Below are positions 15,638-23,943 of a stretch of 32,286 nucleotides of DNA, piece after piece. The stretch is from positions 1 to 32,286 of the forward strand of contig JANLTU010000187.1 in assembly GCA_031363085.1 (NCBI GenBank). Direction: 5' to 3'. Below the pieces are notes generated by a model, which saw only the letters and a program-made list of their open reading frames with translations, was not told the origin of the DNA and made no database searches. A program made the position numbers and the translations under genes. Numbering within the stretch: the stretch's first letter is position 1; each line of letters starts with the position of its first letter. The stretch is from UBA6921 sp031363085 (lineage in GTDB: Bacteria > Pseudomonadota > Gammaproteobacteria > SG8-11).

Positions 15638-16249
15638 TTAACGAATTTTTTTCCAATCCGGCGAGCGTGCGTTGATAGCATGCGTCGACAGCTCGTCCCA
15701 GGATTTGCGCACGGCTTCCGGGATTTCCTTGTTGTCGAGCAGCAACGCGAGCTCTTCGCTTAATGTCGAGACATGCGACACGCCTTCCGGTATACCTTTG
15801 GGAAATTGGCTGACGGACGAAAACACTACCTTGCCGATCAGCGGCGCGTCTTTCACTAAAGAGCGGATTATTTGCAGGCGCCACGCATTCTGATGCAAAG
15901 GATTTTCAAATTTATACCCGCGCTGCCGCACCATCTGAGTCCACTGGTCGATGTTAGGACCGCCGAAAATGAAGCCGTTGTAGTCCTGCAAATCGAGCAC
16001 CACGATACCGGTGGGGGTCAGCAACAGGTAATCGATAAATACATAGCCCTCCATGCTGTCTGGGAACGCAAGGTTTTTTACCGAGACAATACGGAGATTC
16101 TTGATAATTTTTGCGACACGTCGCTGCTCGGCATCGCGCCGATAGCGTCGCAATGCCATCGGCAACAACATTATGAGCGCAACCACGATGGCTATCGCGA
16201 CCACCGTCACTAACCAGTCCTGTCCAACGAGAGCGTTGAGTTCTTGCAT
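15638..16249 (-). CDS. Membrane-anchored NERD-domain protein
   Basis: A 203-residue protein with one N-terminal membrane helix (about 13-31, WLVTVVAIAIVVALIMLLP) and a cytoplasmic RRYRRD stop-transfer segment. A NERD domain follows: FIDYLLLTPTGIVVLDLQDYNG at about 71-92, then a W-containing strand and ENPLHQN at 115-121. NERD domains share the D..(E/D)-x-K core of restriction-type nucleases. Here D73 and D86 are present, but the lysine position is Q88, so nuclease activity may be lost or altered. It lies 28 bp after thrC and 39 bp before yceH on the same strand, which suggests co-transcription rather than a functional link. Confidence 0.78.
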   Translation of the reverse strand: MQELNALVGQDWLVTVVAIAIVVALIMLLPMALRRYRRDAEQRRVAKIIKNLRIVSVKNLAFPDSMEGYVFIDYLLLTPTGIVVLDLQDYNGFIFGGPNIDQWTQMVRQRGYKFENPLHQNAWRLQIIRSLVKDAPLIGKVVFSSVSQFPKGIPEGVSHVSTLSEELALLLDNKEIPEAVRKSWDELSTHAINARSPDWKKIR

Positions 16250-16277
16250 ACGAGCTATTTAATCGTTAATCAGGCGC

Positions 16278-17360
16278 TCAGCGCGTGACGTGTTTCATGA
16301 TTGCCGCTTTCACCGCAGCCAGGGTCGCGTCCACAGTCGCGACGGCGGTCGTGCTCTGCTTGATGGCCGTGTCGGGATCTTTCAAGCCATGACCCGTCAG
16401 TGTGCATACAACTTTGCTGCCGTTGCGAATTTTGCCGCTGGCAATATCGCGCAGCGCACCAGCCACCGACGTTGCCGATGCCGGTTCGCAAAAGATGCCT
16501 TCTTTGTGTGACAGCAAACGCTGCGCGGCTAGGATTTCTTCGTCGGTGCATTCGTCGAACCAACCCGCCGATTCGCGCTGCACATTCCACGCCTTGTCCC
16601 ACGACTGCGGATGGCCGATGCGAATTGCGGTGGCGACGGTCTCAGGGTTATCAACCATTTTTCCGCGCAGGAATGGCGCCGAGCCGGCCGCCTGATAACC
16701 AACCATTACGGGCCTATTATTGACAATTCCGTGGTCGTGATATTCCGAATAGCCCATCCAGTGCGCCGTGATGTTGCCGGCATTGCCCACGGGGATGCAG
16801 TGGTAGTCCGGCGCTGCGCCTAACTCTTCGACGATCTCAAACGCGGCGGTCTTCTGCCCTTGCAAGCGATACGGATTAATGGAATTCACGATGGTCACCG
16901 GCGCCTCCAAACCCACTTGCTTCACCAGCTCCATGCCAGCGTCGAAATTGCCTTTGATCTGGATCACCACCGCGCCGTGAATCATCGCCTGCGCCAACTT
17001 GCCCATGGCGATCTTGCCGTCGGGAATCAACACAAAAGCGGTAATGCCGGCGCGCGCTGCGTAGGCTGCCGCAGACGCCGAAGTATTACCGGTGGAGGCG
17101 CAAATAATAGCCTTGCTGCCTTCTTCCACCGCCTTGGTAACCGCCATGGTCATGCCGCGATCTTTAAACGAGCCGGTCGGATTCAAGCCTTCGAATTTAA
17201 TGTAAATATCGACGTCTTTTTTCAGATCACGCGGAATATTATTCAAGCGGATGAGCGGCGTATCGCCTTCGCCTAAGCTGATAATGCGCGTGTCATCGTG
17301 GATAGGTAGCCGGTCACGATATTTTTCGATCAAGCCGGTATAGCGGGAACGAAAGGTCAT
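16278..17360 (-). CDS. thrC: Threonine synthase
   Basis: A 360-residue PLP enzyme that converts O-phosphohomoserine to threonine, the last step of the pathway. The PLP lysine is K66 in GSFKDRG. The phosphate-binding ASTGNTSAS loop and the GNAGNITAHWMGY segment are present, and TLTGHGLKDPD near the C-terminus is diagnostic. The length fits the short class found with alaC-hom rather than the long E. coli-type enzyme. The ATG at 17358-17360 has AGGAG upstream. It lies 45 bp after hom, so the two homoserine-to-threonine genes are together. Confidence 0.96.
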   Translation of the reverse strand: MTFRSRYTGLIEKYRDRLPIHDDTRIISLGEGDTPLIRLNNIPRDLKKDVDIYIKFEGLNPTGSFKDRGMTMAVTKAVEEGSKAIICASTGNTSASAAAYAARAGITAFVLIPDGKIAMGKLAQAMIHGAVVIQIKGNFDAGMELVKQVGLEAPVTIVNSINPYRLQGQKTAAFEIVEELGAAPDYHCIPVGNAGNITAHWMGYSEYHDHGIVNNRPVMVGYQAAGSAPFLRGKMVDNPETVATAIRIGHPQSWDKAWNVQRESAGWFDECTDEEILAAQRLLSHKEGIFCEPASATSVAGALRDIASGKIRNGSKVVCTLTGHGLKDPDTAIKQSTTAVATVDATLAAVKAAIMKHVTR

Positions 17361-17405
17361 AACAAACTCCTAAAGGTATGCAGGGTGGCGTCGCCCACCG
17401 ACCGC

Positions 17406-18716
17406 TTAATTCGCGTTCAACTGCTCCATGCGAATGCGCATGATATCGCCGGTAATTGTCGGCAGTTCTTGGATGCGCTTGATCGCTTGATTCATATTTT
17501 TTTCGAAGACCCGATGCGTGAGCAATATCACCGTGGCAATGCCGTCGGTCGTGCCCTTTTGAATCATGGCTTCGATGCTGATGCTCAAGTCACTCAAAAT
17601 GCGCGTGACATCGGCCAATACACCCGGCCGGTCTTGCGCACGCAGACGCAGGTAATACGAAGTTTCAACGTCAGCCATTGCCAGGATCGGCAAGTCGGAC
17701 AAGGCATCCGGCTGAAACGCAAGATGCGGCACGCGGTTGTCGGGGTCGGCAGTCAACATGCGCACCACGTCGACCAAGTCCGCCACCACCGCCGAAGCGG
17801 TCGGCTCGGCGCCAGCGCCCGGGCCGTAATACAACGTCGAACCCGCAGCATCGCCTTTCACCAGCACCGCGTTCATCACTCCGTCCACATTGGCAAGCAA
17901 GCGGCGATACGGCACCAGCGTCGGATGCACACGCAGCTCCACGCCCGCTGCGGCACGGCGAGCGATGCCGAGCATCTTGATGCGGTAGCCCAGTTGTTCG
18001 GCGTAACTCACATCTTCGCTGGTCAGCTTGGAAATGCCTTCGGTGTAGACCTTGGAGAATTGCAGCGGAATGCCGAACGCAATCGCCGCCAGAATAGTAA
18101 GCTTGTGCGCGGCGTCGATGCCTTCCACATCGAACGTCGGATCGGCCTCGGCGTAACCCAGCTTCTGCGCTTCTTTGAGCACATCGGCAAAGTCACGCCC
18201 TCGATCCCGCATCTCGGTCAGAATAAAATTGGTGGTGCCGTTGATGATGCCGGCCAGCCATTCGATGCGGTTGCCCGCCAGACCTTCGCGGATCGCTTTG
18301 ATGATCGGAATGCCACCGGCCACCGCCGCCTCAAACGCGACCATTACGCCCTGGCGTTGCGCCTGGGCAAAAATTTCATTGCCGTGTTTGGCGATCAAGG
18401 CTTTATTCGCCGTGACCACGTGTTTGCCATTGGCGATGGCTTGAGTGACCAGCTCGCGCGCCACACCGTCGCCGCCGATCAACTCGACCACGATGTCAAG
18501 CTCGGGATTATTGACTACCTCGAACGGATCGGTGGTCAGCGTGATGCCCTGTAGATCGGCGATGCGTTGCTTGCCCAGATCGCGCGCCGCCGCGTGCACC
18601 ACCTCGATACCACGCCCCGCGCGCCGGGAAATTTCCTGCGCGTTGCGCTTCAATACGCGCACAGTGCCGCCGCCGACGGTCCCGATGCCCAACACACCTA
18701 CTTTTACCGGCTGCAC
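17406..18716 (-). CDS. hom: Homoserine dehydrogenase
   Basis: A 436-residue monofunctional homoserine dehydrogenase that reduces aspartate semialdehyde to homoserine. The nucleotide-binding motif is GIGTVGGGTV at 10-19. Catalytic-domain marks include TANKALIAKHG, AAVAGGIPII, GIINGTTNFIL and FDVEGIDAAHK. An ACT domain at about residues 350-425 (YYLRLRAQDRPGVLADVT) fits feedback control by threonine. The start is a GTG at 18714-18716 that shares one base with the alaC stop (TAGTG), with AAGGAG 8 nt upstream. A longer frame from 19007 lies inside alaC and was rejected. Confidence 0.96.
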   Translation of the reverse strand: MQPVKVGVLGIGTVGGGTVRVLKRNAQEISRRAGRGIEVVHAAARDLGKQRIADLQGITLTTDPFEVVNNPELDIVVELIGGDGVARELVTQAIANGKHVVTANKALIAKHGNEIFAQAQRQGVMVAFEAAVAGGIPIIKAIREGLAGNRIEWLAGIINGTTNFILTEMRDRGRDFADVLKEAQKLGYAEADPTFDVEGIDAAHKLTILAAIAFGIPLQFSKVYTEGISKLTSEDVSYAEQLGYRIKMLGIARRAAAGVELRVHPTLVPYRRLLANVDGVMNAVLVKGDAAGSTLYYGPGAGAEPTASAVVADLVDVVRMLTADPDNRVPHLAFQPDALSDLPILAMADVETSYYLRLRAQDRPGVLADVTRILSDLSISIEAMIQKGTTDGIATVILLTHRVFEKNMNQAIKRIQELPTITGDIMRIRMEQLNAN

Positions 18717-19921
18717 TATTTGGCTCCTTTTTTTGCCATTTTTTCGTCCTTGCGGAACATCTCGCGGATGCCACGGATCGCTTGGCGGGTGCGATGCTCG
18801 TTTTCGATCAACGCAAAACGCACATGGTCGTCGCCATATTGTCCAAATCCGACCCCCGGCGACACCGCCACCTTGGCTTCTTCCAGCAAGCGCTTGGAAA
18901 ACTCCAGCGAACCCAGCGCGCGGTAACGCTCCGGAATCGGCGCCCAGACAAACATAGTGGCCTTGGGTTTCTCGACTTTCCAACCGATTGAATTCAAGCC
19001 TTTGCACAACACATCGCGGCGCTTGCGGTACATCTCACAAATTTCTTTGACACATTCCTGCGGGCCTTCCAGCGCGGCAATTGCCGCCACCTGCACCGGC
19101 GTGAACATGCCGTAATCCAGATAGGACTTAATGCGCCCCAATGCTCCAACCAGTGTGGAATTGCCGACCATAAACCCGATGCGCCAACCCGGCATATTGT
19201 AACTTTTTGACAGCGTGTAGAACTCCACAGCGACCTCCTTGGCGCCCGGGATTTGCAAAATCGACGGCGCGACATAACCGTCGAACACGATGTCGGTGTA
19301 AGCGATGTCATGAATCACCCAAATCTGGTGTTCGCGCGCAATCGCGACAACCTTCTCGAAAAAGTCCAGATCCACGCACTGTGTGGTGGGGTTGCCGGGG
19401 AAATTCAGCACCAGAAATTTCGGCTTGGGCCAGCACTCGCGGATCGCGCGCTGCAATTCCTCAAAAAAGTCTACTCCAGGCACCAGCGGCACGTGGCGAA
19501 TGTCGGCGCCGGCAATCACGAAGCCATACGGATGAATCGGATACGCGGGATTGGGCACCAGCACCACATCGCCCGGGCCCACCGTAGCCAAGGCCAGATG
19601 CGCCAAGCCTTCTTTGGAACCGATAGTGACAATGGCTTCGCTGTCCATGTCCAGGTCGACATTGAAGCGTTGCTTGTACCAGTTGCAAATAGCGCGGCGC
19701 AGACGCGGCACACCCTTCGACACCGAGTAACGATGCGTGTCGGGCCGCTGCGCCGCCTCCACCAGCTTGTCGACGATATGTTGCGGCGTCGGCTGATCCG
19801 GGTTGCCCATACCGAAATCAATAATGTCCTCGCCGCGTGCCCGCGCTTTTTTCTTCAGCTCGGTGACGATGGCAAATACATACGGCGGCAGCCGTTTAAT
19901 ACGTGGAAAGTCGGTGATCAA
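18716..19921 (-). CDS. alaC: Alanine transaminase AlaC-type aminotransferase
   Basis: A 401-residue class I PLP aminotransferase closest to AlaC (YfdZ), which makes alanine from pyruvate and glutamate. Marks include RIKRLPPYVF at the start, GMGNPDQPTP at 37-46, FPGNPTTQ at 174-181, D205 and Y208, and the PLP lysine K239 in TLSKSYNMPGWR. The start is taken as TTG at 19919-19921: no ATG or GTG lies in frame between the upstream stop and the conserved N-terminus, and only a weak GGA precedes it. It overlaps hom by one base. In several beta/gammaproteobacteria alaC precedes hom-thrC, as here. LL-diaminopimelate aminotransferase is a related alternative. Confidence 0.9.
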   Translation of the reverse strand: MITDFPRIKRLPPYVFAIVTELKKKARARGEDIIDFGMGNPDQPTPQHIVDKLVEAAQRPDTHRYSVSKGVPRLRRAICNWYKQRFNVDLDMDSEAIVTIGSKEGLAHLALATVGPGDVVLVPNPAYPIHPYGFVIAGADIRHVPLVPGVDFFEELQRAIRECWPKPKFLVLNFPGNPTTQCVDLDFFEKVVAIAREHQIWVIHDIAYTDIVFDGYVAPSILQIPGAKEVAVEFYTLSKSYNMPGWRIGFMVGNSTLVGALGRIKSYLDYGMFTPVQVAAIAALEGPQECVKEICEMYRKRRDVLCKGLNSIGWKVEKPKATMFVWAPIPERYRALGSLEFSKRLLEEAKVAVSPGVGFGQYGDDHVRFALIENEHRTRQAIRGIREMFRKDEKMAKKGAK

Positions 19922-19977
19922 GCCTGAAATCCATAAGTGACTGATGGGCGCCGTAAGTCAGGCGCTAAAAGCTGTGT

Positions 19978-20006
19978 AACTTACTGGCAGGCACCCGCAC
20001 TGTCAA
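19978..20006 (-). promoter_or_regulatory. Candidate promoter of the alaC-hom-thrC operon
   Basis: On the minus strand a perfect TTGACA (plus 20001-20006) lies 17 bp from TAAGTT (plus 19978-19983). The -10 is weak, three of six. Transcription would start about 50 nt before the alaC start. No attenuator or threonine-rich leader peptide is visible. Confidence 0.45.
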
Positions 20007-20090
20007 TGCAAGTGTTAGCCCATGCAGGATACCCAAAGAGCTCCAGAAAGCATTTGACGCCGCACGGCGCGCTCGGCAAAGTTACTGCGT

Positions 20091-20534
20091 ATGAAATTCA
20101 CTCAGGATTCCGGCCCCGCCGGTTACATCATTCGCGCCTGCGCACCGGGTCGTATTACGGTCGCCTACCCGCCGCCGCGCGCCGCCGCGAACGTGCTGGT
20201 GTTGCCACCAACTGATCCGGAACGACCCGTATTGCTTGAGGAACATCTGAGCGCGAGCTTTGTGATCTCTCCGCAGCAGTTGCTGCGTGACTGGCCACCG
20301 CAACGCTTTGAAGAACTGAACGAAGATCACCTGCGTTTAATTTCAACACTTGACCCAGAGGTCGTCCTGCTCGGCACTGGCCCGAAGATCCGCTTTCCAA
20401 ACCATAACTGGCTGCGCGCATTTCACCAACACGGTGTGGGCGTGGAAATCATGGACAACGGTGCGGCTTGCCGAACCTATAACATCCTGATGACGGAAGG
20501 CCGAAACGTAGTGGCAGGGTTTATCGCCGGTTAA
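20091..20534 (+). CDS. Mth938-domain (DUF498) protein
   Basis: A 147-residue single-domain protein of the Mth938/NDUFAF3-like fold. Signature segments are PEVVLLGTGPKIRFP at about 109-123 and VEIMDNGAACRTYNIL at about 138 of the frame's end region, followed by EGRNVVAGF. Eukaryotic relatives assist complex I assembly and bacterial members are uncharacterised; some lie near secDF or rpoS-type loci. The ATG at 20091 has only a weak purine stretch upstream. Its stop is 22 bp from the rpoS stop, convergent. Confidence 0.85.
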   Translation: MKFTQDSGPAGYIIRACAPGRITVAYPPPRAAANVLVLPPTDPERPVLLEEHLSASFVISPQQLLRDWPPQRFEELNEDHLRLISTLDPEVVLLGTGPKIRFPNHNWLRAFHQHGVGVEIMDNGAACRTYNILMTEGRNVVAGFIAG

Positions 20535-20556
20535 AGCCGCCAACCCCACACACCCG

Positions 20557-21564
20557 CTACTTCAATAATACGTCCATCGAAAAACCATCGCGCTCCAGAA
20601 TTTCGCGCAGGCGCCTGAGGGCTTCCATCTGGATTTGACGCACGCGTTCACGCGTGACCCCCAGCTCGTAACCGACCTGTTCGAGTGTGCAGACATCGCG
20701 GCCTCTCAAACCGAAGCGGCGCTCGACCACTTCGCGTTGTTTGTCGTTGAGCTGGTTAAGCCACTCTTCGATGTTGGTGCGGATATCGCTGTCTTGCAGC
20801 AAGGTGGCGGGATCAACATTCTGTTCGTCGGGAATGGCGTCAAGTAACGACTTATCGGTGTCCTTGATCACGGGCACGTCCACCGATGCGACGCGCTCGT
20901 TCAACCCGAGCATGCGCTTCACGTCGCTGATCGGCTTATCGAGCATTGCGGCAATCTCTTCGGCGCTTGGCTCGTGGTCCTGCGTCTGGGCAAGATGGCG
21001 CGCGGCACGCAAATAAATGTTGATCTCTTTGACGACGTGAATCGGCAAGCGAATGGTGCGCGTCTGGTTCATCAAACCGCGCTCGATGGTCTGGCGTATC
21101 CACCAGGTGGCGTAAGTCGAAAAACGGAAGCCGCGCTCAGGGTCGAACTTTTCCACGGCGCGGATCAGGCCGAGATTGCCTTCTTCGATTAAGTCAAGCA
21201 GGGCGAGACCGCGATTCAGATAACGCCGCGCGATCTTCACCACCAAGCGCAAGTTGCTGACGATCATCACGCGCCGCGCGTCTTTGTCGCCCTTCAGCGA
21301 ACGCCGCGAGTAGTACACTTCTTCTTTGGCCGTTAATAACGAAGAGAAGCCGATTTCGTTGAGGTACATGCGCGTCGCATCGAGCTCGCCCTCAGACACG
21401 TCATTCGCGGCGTAGGCCGTCGGACGTCTTGGTTTCTCTTCTTCAGGCCCATCTTCGCTGCTGCTTTCGTCAAGACCCGCTTCGAGTACCAACTCGTCGT
21501 CGAGCATGACGGGGATATCTTCAATTTCAGAAATACGTTCGATTTTTTCTGTGTGCTCCAACAT
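20557..21564 (-). CDS. rpoS: RNA polymerase sigma factor RpoS
   Basis: A 335-residue sigma-70 family factor for stationary-phase and general stress genes. An acidic N-terminal extension (about 60 residues) precedes region 1.2 (DATRMYLNEIG). Region 2 follows with IVSNLRLVVKIARRYLNRGLALLDLIEEGN and FSTYATWWIRQTIERGLMNQTRTIRLPIHV. The region 4 helix-turn-helix is TLEQVGYELGVTRERVRQIQ. The short spacer and the missing large non-conserved region separate it from RpoD, and its position after nlpD confirms RpoS. The ATG at 21562-21564 has AAAGGGG upstream. It lies 11 bp after nlpD. Confidence 0.97.
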   Translation of the reverse strand: MLEHTEKIERISEIEDIPVMLDDELVLEAGLDESSSEDGPEEEKPRRPTAYAANDVSEGELDATRMYLNEIGFSSLLTAKEEVYYSRRSLKGDKDARRVMIVSNLRLVVKIARRYLNRGLALLDLIEEGNLGLIRAVEKFDPERGFRFSTYATWWIRQTIERGLMNQTRTIRLPIHVVKEINIYLRAARHLAQTQDHEPSAEEIAAMLDKPISDVKRMLGLNERVASVDVPVIKDTDKSLLDAIPDEQNVDPATLLQDSDIRTNIEEWLNQLNDKQREVVERRFGLRGRDVCTLEQVGYELGVTRERVRQIQMEALRRLREILERDGFSMDVLLK

Positions 21565-21575
21565 CGCTAGCCCCT

Positions 21576-22292
21576 TTACTGCGACCGCCGACTGGGAAGA
21601 TATTCAATGGGATCCACGGGAACCCCATCGCGCCTGATTTCAAAATGCAGCATCACGACGTTAGCGCCGCTACTGCCCATCCCTGCGATTTGCTTCCCTA
21701 CTTCGACGACCTCTCCTTCGGAGACGAGGAGATCTTTATTATGTGCGTATGCGCTAAGTAGCGTCTCGTTATGCTTGAGGATAATAAGCTTACCGTAACC
21801 GATTAGTCCACTCCCGCTGTAAACAACTTTTCCCGCCGCAGCGGCACGCACCGGTTGCCCCAGTTCGCCGCCGATATTAATGCCTTTTTTCAGCGGATCG
21901 GTTGCGTCGAAGCGCCCGATGATCGCACCCTCGGCCGGCCAATGCCAAGTTATGGCGCCGGAAAATTTTTCCTTTGGCACCGCATGCGACGAATGCGGTG
22001 CACGCGTCACCATTGGGGGCTCGGGCTCGACAATTAGCTTCTTTGGCGGCGCCGCAAGTTTGTTACCGGCCTGCGGAACGAAACTGATGCGCTGACCGGG
22101 CGTCAATTCATACGGTGGTTGCAAGCCGTTCCAACGTGCCACGTCTTTGTAATCGTAGCCGTACGACCAACTGACGCTGTACAAACTGTCGCCGCGCTGC
22201 ACCAGATGATAGGTGTGCGTGCCACACCCGCCCAGCAACACCAACAGCAGCGCGTGCAGCCAACGCAAGCGCTGCTTACTCCCGTCCACCAC
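21576..22292 (-). CDS. nlpD: NlpD-like LysM/LytM lipoprotein
   Basis: A lipoprotein of about 238 residues. A short basic n-region and hydrophobic stretch (LLLVLLGGC) end in a lipobox cysteine. A LysM domain follows (YHLVQRGDSLYSVSWSYG..WN), then a Pro/Lys linker and a LytM/M23 domain. In the M23 core the usual HxGxD zinc ligands are replaced (KKGINIGG), while the later AYAH and LHFEIR histidines remain. Loss of catalytic ligands is typical of NlpD/EnvC-type activators of amidases in cell separation. The start is uncertain: adjacent GTG codons at 22292 and 22289 overlap the pcm end, and a TTG at 22268 with GGGAG upstream is also reasonable. Confidence 0.9.
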   Translation of the reverse strand: MVDGSKQRLRWLHALLLVLLGGCGTHTYHLVQRGDSLYSVSWSYGYDYKDVARWNGLQPPYELTPGQRISFVPQAGNKLAAPPKKLIVEPEPPMVTRAPHSSHAVPKEKFSGAITWHWPAEGAIIGRFDATDPLKKGINIGGELGQPVRAAAAGKVVYSGSGLIGYGKLIILKHNETLLSAYAHNKDLLVSEGEVVEVGKQIAGMGSSGANVVMLHFEIRRDGVPVDPIEYLPSRRSQ

Positions 22293-22938
22293 GCAACGCG
22301 ACAAACCGGACCTTGTGCAATTCTTCGCGCTCAAAACCCTCGCGGGTGCGAACGTAAAGCAACAATTGCTGTTCGCGCGCGCCACCGGTCGGAATCACCA
22401 AGCGCCCGCCGAGCGCGAGTTGTTCCAGCAACGACAACGGCGTTTCCAGCGGCGCGGCGGTGACGATAATGCCATCGTAGGGCGCCTCTTCCGGCCAGCC
22501 CCAACTGCCGTCGCTGTATTTGTAGTGCACGTTATTCAAGCGCAGTGAGATCAGCCGCGTGCGTGCCTGGGATTGCAATGCGCGGATGCGTTCGACGCTA
22601 TAAACCTCGCCGACCAACTGCGCCAGCACCGCCGTTTGGTAACCCGAGCCGGTGCCCACTTCGAGCACCTTGCGCAGCGGACCCGCAGCGAGCAGCGCTT
22701 CGGTCATGCGCGCCACCGTGTAGGGTTGCGAAATCGTCTGACCGTGGCCGATGGGCAATGACACGTCTTCGTAGGCACGGCTCGCCAGCGCCTCGTCCAT
22801 GAAAATATGGCGCGGCGTGTTACGTATCGCCTGCAGCACGTCGCCGCTTGCGATGCCTTCCTGCGCCAAACGCTGCACCAGACGTTCGCGTGTGCGCTGC
22901 GAAGTCATGCCGATGCCACGCATATCCGGCGTTGACAT
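22276..22938 (-). CDS. pcm: Protein-L-isoaspartate O-methyltransferase
   Basis: A 220-residue SAM-dependent enzyme that methylates isoaspartyl residues to start repair of damaged proteins. The family motif IGHGQTISQPYTVA lies at about 63-76 and the SAM loop VLEVGTGSGYQT at 91-102. DGIIVTAAP and GGRLVIPTG follow in order. The ATG at 22936-22938 shares one base with the surE stop (TGATG), with GAGG 10 nt upstream. The small overlaps show translational coupling in the surE-pcm-nlpD-rpoS series. Confidence 0.96.
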   Translation of the reverse strand: MSTPDMRGIGMTSQRTRERLVQRLAQEGIASGDVLQAIRNTPRHIFMDEALASRAYEDVSLPIGHGQTISQPYTVARMTEALLAAGPLRKVLEVGTGSGYQTAVLAQLVGEVYSVERIRALQSQARTRLISLRLNNVHYKYSDGSWGWPEEAPYDGIIVTAAPLETPLSLLEQLALGGRLVIPTGGAREQQLLLYVRTREGFEREELHKVRFVALRGGRE

Positions 22939-23687
22939 CAAACGAAGCCTCGCACCCAACGCGCGACTTGGTCGAGCGCGGCATAATGTGTCAAGTCCAC
23001 CTGCAACGGGGTGATGGAAACGCGATTGCTCTTAACGGCATTAAAGTCGGTACCTGGCCCTGCATCTTGTTCCGGCCCGGCCGGGCCGACCCAATAAATG
23101 GGCCGTCCGCGCGGATCGGCGGATTTCACCACGCTTTCGGATTTATGCCGACGCCCCAGCCGCGTCGCCTCAAAACCGGCCAAGGTTTCCCACGCGACGT
23201 CGGGTACATTGACGTTCAAAATCGTATCTGCCGGCAAGGGATCATCGCGCAAGCGTTGTACCAAAGACTTAGCCACGCGCGCAGCGGTCGCGTAATGCTG
23301 CGGCGAATGCCCGGCCAGCGAAACAGCAATCGCCGGCAATCCCAGGAAGCGCCCTTCCACCGCTGCGGCGACCGTGCCGGAATACAGAGTGTCGTCGCCC
23401 AGATTCGCGCCTGCGTTAATACCCGACACCACGATGTCGGGTTCGAAGTCGAGCAAGCCGGTGATGGCCAGATGCACGCAGTCGGTCGGCGTGCCATCAA
23501 CGCGCGTGAAGCCGTTTTCGCCGAGCGTGGCGCGGATCGGATGTTCCAGGGTGAGAGAGTTGCTGGCGCCGCTGCGATTGCGGTCGGGGGCGACCACGAA
23601 GATTTGCGCGATCTGCGCCAACTCGTGCGCGAGTGCCACAATCCCGGGGGCTTGGTAGCCGTCGTCGTTGCTGATGAGTATACGCAT
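22938..23687 (-). CDS. surE: 5'/3'-nucleotidase SurE
   Basis: A 249-residue metal-dependent nucleotidase that removes phosphate from nucleoside monophosphates and acts in stationary-phase survival. The N-terminus MRILISNDDGYQAPG carries the metal-binding pair D8-D9. RNRSGASNSLTL contributes a ligand serine, VSGINAGANLGDD gives the conserved Asn, and TLYSGTVAAAVEG follows. The ATG is at 23685-23687. It is the first gene of the stress locus and diverges from cheV. Confidence 0.97.
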   Translation of the reverse strand: MRILISNDDGYQAPGIVALAHELAQIAQIFVVAPDRNRSGASNSLTLEHPIRATLGENGFTRVDGTPTDCVHLAITGLLDFEPDIVVSGINAGANLGDDTLYSGTVAAAVEGRFLGLPAIAVSLAGHSPQHYATAARVAKSLVQRLRDDPLPADTILNVNVPDVAWETLAGFEATRLGRRHKSESVVKSADPRGRPIYWVGPAGPEQDAGPGTDFNAVKSNRVSITPLQVDLTHYAALDQVARWVRGFV

Positions 23688-23810
23688 AGGATTCCAGATC
23701 CACGAACTGCGCCTGTTTTACTCGAAGGCTCGCCTGGGTGCAAGAAGGCAACTCAAATACTCCAGCATCGGTGCGCCGCTCGATTACCGACTCATTTGTT
23801 TTTGTATCTT

Positions 23811-23818
23811 GCCGATAC
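23811..23818 (+). promoter_or_regulatory. Sigma-28 (FliA)-like -10 element upstream of cheV
   Basis: GCCGATAC matches seven of eight bases of the sigma-28 -10 GCCGATAA. Eleven bases upstream TCATTTGT matches the TAAAGTTT -35 at four of eight, so only the -10 is good. The start would give a leader of about 118 nt before cheV. Confidence 0.4.
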
Positions 23819-23943
23819 ACCGGCATAGGTAATGTTCGCTGCGGATCTTGGCGATGTTTTCGACTGCGCAGCGACATCTCACTTCGCTCGACCGCGCGCG
23901 CAATCCAAGCGTGCAGTGAGCGATCTTCAGGGCCGCATGAATC

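Noticed and set aside
17385..18554. 389-aa plus-strand ORF opposite hom
   Set aside because: It is the antisense shadow of the high-GC hom coding frame: His/Arg/Gln-rich, with no domain and no ribosome-binding site.
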